6,027 nucleotides of DNA from Candidatus Poseidoniaceae archaeon (lineage in GTDB: Archaea > Thermoplasmatota > Poseidoniia > Poseidoniales > Poseidoniaceae), in the NCBI GenBank assembly GCA_013330285.1, contig DUIP01000202.1, positions 7,224-13,250 on the forward strand. The letters run 5' to 3'. The notes under the pieces were generated by a model, which was not told the DNA's origin, searched no databases, and worked only from the letters and a program-made list of their open reading frames with translations. The position numbers were made by a program, and so were the translations under genes. Below are positions 1 to 5,252 of the stretch, piece after piece; the stretch's first letter is position 1; every line of letters starts with the position of its first letter.

Positions 1-587
1 CCTTCCAGTGCATAGTATTCTGCTTGAACAGGCACCATGACCCAGTTGGCCGCACACATGGCATTGATCGAGAGTAAACCAAGGGATGGCGGTGTATCGA
101 TGATGATGTAATCAAATTCATCGATGATTGGCATGAGTGCTTCTCGCAACCTTGTTTCACGACCAATTTTGTGGCTTAGTTCAATTTCTGCACCCGACAG
201 ATGGATGTCACTTGGCAGCAACCACAAATGGCCAACAGACACACTGTCTGGGGCCTTCTTGTTGTTGTTTCGCAGACTCCAAGCGTCCTGCATTGACGCT
301 GTCAGTTCCTTTGGACCAATCAGGTATTCTTCCATCAAAGGTAGTTCTTCGCCTGAATCGTTGGTCAAAAGGTCGTAGGAGGTTTTCTTCACGTTCTTCT
401 TTTCCACACCAAAAGAGGTTGCACAATTTCCTTGCGGATCAAGGTCGATGAGGAGCACTTTCGCTTTTGGAAGCCCTTGCCTTTTGGATCCCTTGGCTAG
501 AGCGGCAGCAAGATTGACCGCAGTGGTTGTTTTGGCACAACCTCCCTTTTGATTCGCAACTGCAATCACCATCTTGTACGGGTTCAT
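1..587 (-). CDS. parA: ParA/Soj-family deviant Walker A ATPase (C-terminus outside window)
   Basis: ATPase of the ParA/Soj/MinD superfamily; family members dimerise on ATP, bind DNA or membrane, and segregate chromosomes or plasmids or position other cargo. The 195 complete visible codons hold the deviant Walker A (NQKGGCAKTTT, signature Lys14, P-loop Lys19), the switch motif DLDPQGN near residue 50, and Walker B DTPPSLG near 164-170, followed by VPVQAEYYALE, a strong Soj match. The P-loop has Ala18 where Gly is commoner, a known variant. Compared with B. subtilis Soj as I recall it, there are about 8 extra residues after the Walker A helix and about 29 extra between residues 75 and 123. The start is ATG at 587, four bases after a near-perfect AGGAGGTGA. 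No ParB gene or parS-like site is visible, so the cargo is unknown. The frame runs open through the left edge. Confidence 0.9.
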   Translation of the reverse strand, partial: MNPYKMVIAVANQKGGCAKTTTAVNLAAALAKGSKRQGLPKAKVLLIDLDPQGNCATSFGVEKKNVKKTSYDLLTNDSGEELPLMEEYLIGPKELTASMQDAWSLRNNNKKAPDSVSVGHLWLLPSDIHLSGAEIELSHKIGRETRLREALMPIIDEFDYIIIDTPPSLGLLSINAMCAANWVMVPVQAEYYALE

Positions 588-591
588 CTCT

Positions 592-600
592 TCACCTCCT
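592..600 (-). promoter_or_regulatory. Strong Shine-Dalgarno site of parA
   Basis: On the minus strand this reads AGGAGGTGA, four bases before ATG at 587. It is the strongest ribosome binding site in the window. It favours that ATG over the in-frame ATG five codons later (572), which has no such site. Confidence 0.8.
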
Positions 601-614
601 CGGACAATTCATGA

Positions 615-632
615 AAAGAGGTTCTCCTCTTT
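615..632 (-). terminator. Perfect 7-bp hairpin between moxR and parA, possible terminator or processing site
   Basis: The inverted repeat AAAGAGG / CCTCTTT with a 4-base loop (AGAA in the transcript) lies in the 70-base gap. It starts about 25 bases after the moxR stop and ends about 15 bases before the parA Shine-Dalgarno. A short run of four T follows. The stem is AT-rich and the T-run short, so termination is only one reading. It could also be an intercistronic structure in a shared moxR-parA transcript, since no convincing TATA box for parA is visible in the gap. Confidence 0.35.
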
Positions 633-657
633 GAATGCAACCACAACGGTGGAAACA

Positions 658-1668
658 TCAAGCCGGTTGGATGACAGGTACAGGGACTTCCGAGAGGATT
701 TTCCGCACAATATGCATTCCTGTGATTCCACGAATCTTTGCTTCTGGCTTCATGTTAATACGGTGGGAGATCACTTGCAATGCGATGCCTTTGATGTCGT
801 CTGGAATGACATAGTTTCGCCCAGCGATTGCAGCAGCAGCACGGCCAGTCTTGAACAGCGATTGAGATGCACGAGGCGATGCTCCGTTGGTGACGCGGTG
901 ATCTTCACGAGTGCGTTGTACAATTTCAACGATGTAGGAGAGGATTGCAGGATCGACGTGAACAGTTTCGAGTGCCTTTTGCATGGCCACCACTTTCTTT
1001 GGAGATGTGACTTGCTGAACATCGTGCCCGTCCTTCCCACGCAGCTTGCGTCGAGCCAAGATGGCCTTCTCTTCTGCTCGGTCAGGGTAGCCCATGCTCA
1101 TCTTCATCAAGAACCGGTCCATTTGTGCTTCAGGCAGCGGGTAGGTTCCTTCTTGTTCGATTGGGTTTTGTGTTGCGATGACAACGAATGGTGCTGGAAG
1201 TTTGTGGGTAATGCCTTCAATCGTCACTTGCTTTTCTTCCATTGCTTCGAGCAGAGCAGCTTGTGTCTTCGGTGGCGCACGGTTAATTTCGTCAGCAAGG
1301 AGGATATTGGAGAACAATGGTCCAGCACGAAGTTTGAATTCGCCAGCTTTCTGATCGTACATGTATGTCCCCATAATGTCGGAGGGGAGCAAATCAGGAG
1401 TAAATTGAACACGCTTGAATTTACATCCAAGTGCTTGTGCGAATGTGTTGGCGAGCAAGGTTTTTGCAAGGCCGGGGAAATCTTCGAGGAGCATGTTTCC
1501 GTTGGAGAGAATTCCAACAGTCACTCTGCGAAGGTTTTCGTTCTTACCGATAATGACCTTGCTGACTTCGTTCATGAGGCTGTTTGAGATGGCGGAAACA
1601 GTGCCAATCAAATCTTGAGCGCCGGGGTTTTGACCCATTGCGGGTGCTGCTGAGAATCCTGCTTCCAT
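658..1668 (-). CDS. moxR: MoxR-type AAA+ ATPase
   Basis: Cytoplasmic AAA+ ATPase of the MoxR family. Members act as chaperones that mature or activate partner proteins, often together with VWA-domain proteins; the partner here is unknown. The 336-residue product has the family's normal length and layout: an AAA_3 core with Walker A around 62-70 (EDFPGLAKT, with the Ala variant seen in many MoxR proteins), Walker B at 122-128 (LLADEIN), the sensor-1 region at 162-185 (VIATQNP through the MDRF motif), and the sensor-2 motif GASPRAS at 262-268 leading into an AAA lid. No signal peptide or membrane segment is seen. The frame extends to a TTG at 1689, but GGAGG at 1676-1680 sits seven bases before ATG at 1668, so that ATG is chosen. 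No VWA or DUF58 gene is within the window, though one could lie beyond parA. Confidence 0.93.
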   Translation of the reverse strand: MEAGFSAAPAMGQNPGAQDLIGTVSAISNSLMNEVSKVIIGKNENLRRVTVGILSNGNMLLEDFPGLAKTLLANTFAQALGCKFKRVQFTPDLLPSDIMGTYMYDQKAGEFKLRAGPLFSNILLADEINRAPPKTQAALLEAMEEKQVTIEGITHKLPAPFVVIATQNPIEQEGTYPLPEAQMDRFLMKMSMGYPDRAEEKAILARRKLRGKDGHDVQQVTSPKKVVAMQKALETVHVDPAILSYIVEIVQRTREDHRVTNGASPRASQSLFKTGRAAAAIAGRNYVIPDDIKGIALQVISHRINMKPEAKIRGITGMHIVRKILSEVPVPVIQPA

Positions 1669-1675
1669 AGTAAGG

Positions 1676-1680
1676 CCTCC
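1676..1680 (-). promoter_or_regulatory. Shine-Dalgarno site deciding the moxR start
   Basis: GGAGG on the minus strand with a 7-base spacer to ATG at 1668. The alternative TTG start at 1689 lies upstream of this site and has no purine-rich site of its own. The longer reading would place the Shine-Dalgarno inside the coding region. Confidence 0.75.
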
Positions 1681-1707
1681 AAAGGACAAGTTCGCAACCG
1701 GAACCTT

Positions 1708-1719
1708 CCATATATGAAT
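1708..1719 (-). promoter_or_regulatory. Probable TATA box of moxR
   Basis: The minus strand reads ATTCATATATGG about 40-50 bases before the moxR ATG. With the usual archaeal spacing of about 25 bases, transcription would begin near 1685-1690. That gives a leader of about 20 bases just long enough to carry the GGAGG site. It is the only AT-rich element of this kind in the 105-base gap. No clear BRE is seen upstream. Confidence 0.45.
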
Positions 1720-1750
1720 GTGAGGGGGTCGTAAGTCAACAATATGTCAG

Positions 1751-1760
1751 CGAAAAACCG
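1751..1760 (-). terminator. Possible oligo-T terminator after the aIF5B gene
   Basis: A run of five T after CCCCCGG on the minus strand, about 15 bases past the aIF5B stop and upstream of the proposed moxR TATA box. Archaeal polymerase can terminate at T-runs without a strong hairpin. A run of five is short, so this is tentative. Confidence 0.3.
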
Positions 1761-1773
1761 GGGGCCAAATGGA

Positions 1774-3696
1774 TTATCTTCCCCAGAAGTGATTTTCTTT
1801 TCGATGGAGTCGGATGAGTTCGTCTAAGATCTCTTGCTCGACAGGATTGAGGTCAATTTTCTTGAGCCGTTTTGCGTGGGATTCAGGAACATCCACATAG
1901 AATTCATCCAGTTCCTCAATATGCCTTCCAACAGTAGGTCCATTGATGGCAACAGCCACCTCATCACCTTGGTTTGCTTCTTTGACGTCTTCGGAGGCAC
2001 GGGTTCGCAAGCTCTTGATTTGGCCGACTGGCGTACCGTCGAGTTTCATCAATCGCTGGCCAATATGCACTCGACCTCCGACCACTCGCATGCCGACAAT
2101 CGCGGGGCCTTTTGCTCGGAAGGTGTGATCCTTGAGGTAGAGCAATCGTCCAGGATAGACGAGTGATTCGCGCAATTCAGCTGCCATGCGTTCAGCGGTT
2201 TCTTCTCGCCATGCTTCATAGGCATCCAGAATGTGATAGATGATGCTGCCAGAAAAGAATTTGATTTCTGAATCATCTTCACTCAATGAGTCAGCAACCT
2301 CGGAGTTTCCTTTAACTGAAAACCCAAGAATCACCTTATTGAGTGGGTCTTGAGCGGATTTGGCCATCAAAATATCACGTTTGTTGACCGGTCCAACCGT
2401 TGCTTGCCGCACTGGAATCTTCAATTTTGCAAGTTCGAAACCTAAGGCTTCCAAACCACCAACGGTATCCGCTTTGATGACGACACCTTTGCGTTCTTCC
2501 TCAGCACCTCTGCATACACCTTGCTTGGTGTGCGCTTTGAAATCAATTCGTGGAAAGACCTCATTGCACTTTGAGCACATGATTGGCATGGTGTCAAAAA
2601 TCGCTCGCCATTCTTGACGAATAGCGGCCTCTGCCTGCTCTTTTTGTTCAGGCGTGTTGGCCAGGTACAGCGTGGTGCCAGCAATTGTGTTTTCGAGCTT
2701 TGGTGCTACAATTTTCACTCCACAAGCAGCTTCTACGCTGTCAAAGTTAACCCAACGTTTCCCAGCATCCCTCATCTCAGACATACCTTTGGGCCGCTTA
2801 AGCCCCTTGATGTGGGTTGAAAATGGGCCATCATTGGCGGCGAGCATGACCTTGTCTCCAATCTTGAGTTCACCACGGTAGAGAATCACATCGATCGTCT
2901 TCCCCATACCGACTTCATCTCGCATTTCGAGCACCGTCCCCTCAGCAGCACCAAGCGTATCCGTCAATCGATCTTCGAGGAACCGTTCAGCTAATCCAAC
3001 GGTGACAGCAAGCAAATCCTGCAACCCTTCGCCGTCTTTTGCCGACATTGGCACAAGGGCCACATTTTGTCGGAAATCACGAATTTGATCGTAGCGTTCG
3101 ATGTTAAATCCATGTTCAGAGAATTGTCCAAGCAGTTTCCAGTATCGGTCCTCAAACAAAGAGCGTACATCTTCACGTTGATCCTTGAACGACTCCATGA
3201 ATGAGCGCCCATGTTTTGTGCGCCAACCATGGATTCGATCGACCTTGTTGCATGCGATGACGAATGGGGTACGTGTTTCTTTCAAGGTCTGCAAACTTTC
3301 GATGGTTTGTGGCTGGAGGCCTTCCATCACATCGATCACCAGCACGGCGATGTCAGCAACCGACCCGCCTCTGTTTCGCAGACTGACAAACGAATGGTGG
3401 CCAGGCGTATCAATGAACAGCAATCCGGGAGATTTGAATTTCTTGCCACCCATCATGGCGGCACATGTTTCGTTGAGGACATCTGCGGGAACTTCAGTTG
3501 CTCCGATATGCTGAGTGATGCCCCCTGCTTCACGATCCATCACGCTTGCTTGGCGTTCACTGCCAATGGAGCGAACCAAATCTAACACGCTGGTCTTACC
3601 ATGGTCGACGTGGCCGAGCACAGAAACGATTGGTTGGCGGTTGTGGCCGCGTTCTGTGACGGTTTCTTCAGGCGAATCCGTTTCGGTTTCGTCCAT
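1774..3696 (-). CDS. infB: Translation initiation factor aIF5B (IF2-like GTPase)
   Basis: Ribosome-dependent GTPase that promotes subunit joining and initiator tRNA placement. The 640-residue product carries all five G motifs: GHVDHGKT (28-35), Thr61 in GGITQHIG, DTPGH (96-100), NKVD (150-153) and SAK (218-220). A beta-barrel domain II follows (about 250-350), then domain III starting at GVVIKADTVGGLEAL (404-418), then domain IV ending in KENHFWGR. It lacks a bacterial IF2 N-terminal region and has only a short acidic N-terminal tail of about 20 residues. It is some 40 residues longer than I expect for archaeal aIF5B, largely because of an insert around 370-402 holding Cys374, Cys377, His389 and Cys395. 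The start is ATG at 3696, four bases after GAGGTGA. It lies 32 bases after ndk, a conserved euryarchaeal pair, and is probably cotranscribed with it. Confidence 0.96.
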   Translation of the reverse strand: MDETETDSPEETVTERGHNRQPIVSVLGHVDHGKTSVLDLVRSIGSERQASVMDREAGGITQHIGATEVPADVLNETCAAMMGGKKFKSPGLLFIDTPGHHSFVSLRNRGGSVADIAVLVIDVMEGLQPQTIESLQTLKETRTPFVIACNKVDRIHGWRTKHGRSFMESFKDQREDVRSLFEDRYWKLLGQFSEHGFNIERYDQIRDFRQNVALVPMSAKDGEGLQDLLAVTVGLAERFLEDRLTDTLGAAEGTVLEMRDEVGMGKTIDVILYRGELKIGDKVMLAANDGPFSTHIKGLKRPKGMSEMRDAGKRWVNFDSVEAACGVKIVAPKLENTIAGTTLYLANTPEQKEQAEAAIRQEWRAIFDTMPIMCSKCNEVFPRIDFKAHTKQGVCRGAEEERKGVVIKADTVGGLEALGFELAKLKIPVRQATVGPVNKRDILMAKSAQDPLNKVILGFSVKGNSEVADSLSEDDSEIKFFSGSIIYHILDAYEAWREETAERMAAELRESLVYPGRLLYLKDHTFRAKGPAIVGMRVVGGRVHIGQRLMKLDGTPVGQIKSLRTRASEDVKEANQGDEVAVAINGPTVGRHIEELDEFYVDVPESHAKRLKKIDLNPVEQEILDELIRLHRKENHFWGR

Positions 3697-3709
3697 GATT
3701 TCACCTCAG

Positions 3710-3722
3710 CCCCACTGTGGGG
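3710..3722 (-). other. GC-rich intercistronic hairpin between ndk and the aIF5B gene
   Basis: CCCCA / TGGGG, a perfect 5-bp stem with a 3-base loop. It occupies much of the 32-base gap and ends two bases before the GAGGTGA Shine-Dalgarno of the aIF5B gene (3701-3707). No T-run follows, so it is not a standard terminator. It could affect aIF5B translation or protect the processed mRNA end. Chance occurrence is quite possible for a stem this short. Confidence 0.35.
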
Positions 3723-3728
3723 TTGCAC

Positions 3729-4175
3729 TCACTCGTAGACCCAAGCGGTGATTGTTTGATCCCATTCCATGAGACCTTCTGGGAACCAAAGACCAAGTTC
3801 GAACTCAGCGGTTTCTGCTGCGTCCGAACCGTGAATCATGTTGAATCCCATGTCCATTCCAAAGTCACCACGGATGGTGCCAGGAGATGCTTCACGGCCG
3901 TTGGTTGCCCCAATGAGGGTTCGTGCAACAGCAATCGCATCCTTACCAGACCATGCCATGCAGACCACAGGTCCGGATGTGACGAACTTGATGAGGCCAG
4001 GATAAAACGGGCGCTCTTTGTGAACTTCATAGTGTGCTTCAGCGGTTTCTTGACTTGGCACAACGGATTTTAATCCAACCAGTTTCAAGCCTTTGCGCTC
4101 GAAGCGACCCAAAATCTCTGCAATAAGTCCACGTTGTACGCCATCAGGCTTGATCATAACATAGGTTGTTTCCAT
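3729..4175 (-). CDS. ndk: Nucleoside diphosphate kinase
   Basis: Transfers the gamma-phosphate of ATP to NDPs through a phosphohistidine intermediate, balancing cytoplasmic NTP pools. The 148-residue protein is full length for the family. The active-site motif NMIHGSD holds His115. Other expected residues are present: Lys9 (IKPDG), Tyr49, Arg85, Thr91, Arg102 and Asn112, and the C-terminus is WVYE. The frame extends upstream to TTG at 4187, but that TTG is part of TTGGTGA, whose GGTGA lies five bases before ATG at 4175. Family proteins also normally begin right at this Met (MExT..MIKPDG). It follows eL24 after a 111-base gap with a possible terminator and promoter, and precedes the aIF5B gene by 32 bases, so ndk may lead its own two-gene unit within the conserved cluster. 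Confidence 0.97.
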   Translation of the reverse strand: METTYVMIKPDGVQRGLIAEILGRFERKGLKLVGLKSVVPSQETAEAHYEVHKERPFYPGLIKFVTSGPVVCMAWSGKDAIAVARTLIGATNGREASPGTIRGDFGMDMGFNMIHGSDAAETAEFELGLWFPEGLMEWDQTITAWVYE

Positions 4176-4180
4176 GGTGT

Positions 4181-4185
4181 TCACC
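4181..4185 (-). promoter_or_regulatory. Shine-Dalgarno site deciding the ndk start
   Basis: GGTGA on the minus strand, five bases before ATG at 4175. The TTG and GTG codons that would lengthen the frame overlap this site, so they are part of the ribosome binding site rather than starts. Confidence 0.75.
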
Positions 4186-4207
4186 AATCCGTCCGACTGG
4201 ACCCCCC

Positions 4208-4217
4208 TTTATGAGCC
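4208..4217 (-). promoter_or_regulatory. Possible TATA-like element of ndk
   Basis: The minus strand reads CTCATAAAGG about 35-40 bases before the ndk ATG, followed by a G-run. Normal spacing would put transcription start near 4187, giving a very short leader that contains the GGTGA site. The match to an archaeal TATA box is only moderate. Confidence 0.3.
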
Positions 4218-4235
4218 ATACGGCCACAATGGGTC

Positions 4236-4256
4236 AAAGAAAAACACCGAAGGTGC
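4236..4256 (-). terminator. Hairpin plus T-tract terminator after the eL24 gene
   Basis: In the transcript direction GCACC, loop TTC and GGTGT are followed by a T-rich tract (TTTTTCTTT). The core stem is CACC/GGTG, extended by one G-T wobble. It begins about 30 bases past the eL24 stop and lies upstream of the TATA-like element of ndk. T-tracts alone can terminate archaeal transcription, so the combination is a reasonable terminator or attenuator between the ribosomal genes and ndk. Confidence 0.5.
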
Positions 4257-4286
4257 AAATGGTGGCTTGCAAACAGGGGTTTGAGA

Positions 4287-4478
4287 TCACTGATTGCGGC
4301 CCTTGACAAAGTGGCGAGTCCACTTTACACGGCGTGAATTTCGCTTGAGTTTGATCATGTTCTTGCGAGCCTTGGAGCTCTTGAACCACATGACGCTTCC
4401 GTCACGGCGCACGAACATCATGCCCGTACCAGGTTCGATTTCTTCTCCAGAAAAAGTACAAATTCTACGTTCAGGCAT
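4287..4478 (-). CDS. rpl24e: Ribosomal protein eL24 (L24e), cysteine-poor form
   Basis: Small basic protein of the large ribosomal subunit. The 63 residues match the L24e fold throughout: an early C..SGEEIEPGTG segment, then MFVRRDGSVMWF, then a basic tail with KLKRNSRRVKWT. Typical archaeal L24e binds zinc through four cysteines (C-x2-C near the N-terminus and C-x3-C after the WF strand). Here only Cys7 remains; the other positions are Ser10, Lys33 and Ala37, so a zinc site is very unlikely. Eukaryotic eL24 has also lost part of this set, so the protein should still fold and function. The start is ATG at 4478, preceded by GAGGTGA with a 5-base spacer. That site overlaps the eS28 stop codon, implying coupled translation. 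Confidence 0.95.
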   Translation of the reverse strand: MPERRICTFSGEEIEPGTGMMFVRRDGSVMWFKSSKARKNMIKLKRNSRRVKWTRHFVKGRNQ

Positions 4479-4483
4479 TCACT

Positions 4484-4708
4484 TCACCTCGAGTTGAGCT
4501 TACGGGCTTCACGACCGGTGTCCTTGAGCATCAAAATGTCGCCGACACGAATTGGACCAAGCACGTTGCGAGAGATAATTCTTCCAACGTCTCGGGGATT
4601 AGGGGCATCGTTCACACGGACCTTGACTTGAGTTGCTTCACCGGTCATACCGGTACGACCGACGATTTCGACGACTTCAGCAGGCCATCCGTTGAGTTCT
4701 TCGCTCAT
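4484..4708 (-). CDS. rps28e: Ribosomal protein eS28 (S28e)
   Basis: Small-subunit protein of archaea and eukaryotes, located near the mRNA exit/E-site region. The 74 residues include the family's hallmarks: [16 protein letters not shown] (9-24), QVKVRV (27-32), [20 protein letters not shown] (42-61) and the C-terminal REARKL. It is slightly longer than many archaeal S28e because of an MSEELNGW leader and a DAPNPRD loop. The frame could start at TTG 4723, but GGAGGCGA (4714-4721) is five bases before ATG at 4708, which is therefore preferred. It sits 24 bases after L7Ae and 5 bases before eL24, with its stop codon inside the eL24 Shine-Dalgarno, so the three genes form one tight operon. Confidence 0.96.
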   Translation of the reverse strand: MSEELNGWPAEVVEIVGRTGMTGEATQVKVRVNDAPNPRDVGRIISRNVLGPIRVGDILMLKDTGREARKLNSR

Positions 4709-4713
4709 GTATT

Positions 4714-4721
4714 TCGCCTCC
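4714..4721 (-). promoter_or_regulatory. Shine-Dalgarno site deciding the eS28 start
   Basis: GGAGGCGA on the minus strand, five bases before ATG at 4708. The upstream TTG at 4723 directly abuts this site, so it cannot use it. Confidence 0.75.
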
Positions 4722-4732
4722 AAACTTCAGGT

Positions 4733-5104
4733 TCAAGCCTTGAGGTCGTTGATCATGTCAACGACTTCGGTGAACTTTTCTTGTGCGCCTTTGGTGATTT
4801 CCATGACTGCAATGGATGCGGTCTTGACACCATCAGGAAGGCCAGCTTCCTTAGCGAGGTATTCTTGAGATGGGACGTATCCGTATGGGATGCCTTTCTC
4901 TTCACAAATCAATGGGATGTGAGCGAGGAGTTCAGGTGGGTTGACGTCGACTGCGAGGACGATGAACTGAGCAGTGCCGCGCTCAGCGGTCTTGGTCACT
5001 TCGTTGCTGCCTTTTTTCAGGCGGCCATTGGCGTTGGCTTGCAGCATGTCATAGATCTTGTCAGATACGGCTTCGGGGGTTTCAAATCGCACGTGTACAC
5101 TCAT
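4733..5104 (-). CDS. rpl7ae: Ribosomal protein L7Ae (eL8), K-turn binding protein
   Basis: RNA-binding protein that recognises kink-turns. In archaea it serves in the large ribosomal subunit and in box C/D and H/ACA RNPs and RNase P. The 123 residues are standard length. The RNA-binding signature KKGSNEVTKTAERG (30-43) is intact, including Asn34, Glu35 and Lys38, as are VDVNPPELLAHIP (52-64) and the loop GYVPSQEYL (75-83). The frame extends to GTG at 5113. I choose ATG at 5104 because a degenerate GAAGTGA lies five bases upstream, the same geometry as its neighbours. GAGGA at 5118-5122 could instead serve the GTG, adding three residues, so this start is less certain. It is the first gene of the ribosomal operon, behind a clear TATA box. 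Confidence 0.96.
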   Translation of the reverse strand: MSVHVRFETPEAVSDKIYDMLQANANGRLKKGSNEVTKTAERGTAQFIVLAVDVNPPELLAHIPLICEEKGIPYGYVPSQEYLAKEAGLPDGVKTASIAVMEITKGAQEKFTEVVDMINDLKA

Positions 5105-5154
5105 TGGATTCACTTCTTCCTCATGTTAAGGCATTCCTTGCGCACAACCTCGCG

Positions 5155-5162
5155 GATATAAA
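5155..5162 (-). promoter_or_regulatory. TATA box of the L7Ae-eS28-eL24 operon
   Basis: The minus strand reads TTTATATC (within TGTTTATATCC), the best archaeal TATA match in the window, about 50 bases before the L7Ae ATG. Usual spacing predicts transcription start near 5130-5135 and a leader of about 28 bases. Copies of CGCACAA (plus-strand reading) flank it at 5141-5147 and 5179-5185, and the 6-base inverted pair CAACCT/AGGTTG flanks it at 5145-5150 and 5185-5190. A regulator site is possible but unproven. Confidence 0.7.
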
Positions 5163-5228
5163 CACGACGGAAGAAGAACGCACAAGGTTGCGGCACTAAA
5201 CAGAAGATTTCTTTGATTGAAATCCATC

Positions 5229-5237
5229 TAAAAACAT
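5229..5237 (-). terminator. Possible oligo-T terminator after PRPP synthetase
   Basis: A run of five T (GTTTTTAG on the minus strand) lies about 18 bases after the PRPP synthetase stop and about 70 bases upstream of the next TATA box. No strong hairpin precedes it. The position fits transcript-end use, but the run is short. Confidence 0.35.
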
Positions 5238-5252
5238 GCCACTGCGCTCAAG

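Noticed and set aside
208..426. Short minus-strand frame inside parA that might suggest a frameshifted parA
   Set aside because: The Walker A, switch and Walker B motifs of ParA all read in one uninterrupted frame from 587 to the left edge, so there is no frameshift.
641..652. CCAC/GTGG inverted repeat near the moxR stop
   Set aside because: A 4-bp stem is too short to distinguish from chance and no T-run follows.
574..1587. Plus-strand open frame of 337 codons opposite moxR
   Set aside because: It mirrors a well-supported MoxR gene, has a Cys/Phe/Trp-rich composition with no recognisable domain, and lacks a good ribosome binding site. Its length follows from the codon bias of the true gene.
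5128..5139. AAGG/CCTT mini-hairpin near the predicted L7Ae transcription start
   Set aside because: It has only four base pairs, and its position may lie across the start site rather than inside the RNA.
4628..5161. Plus-strand open frame of 177 codons spanning eS28 and L7Ae
   Set aside because: It covers two solid ribosomal protein genes and the TATA box on the other strand, and shows no motif of its own.
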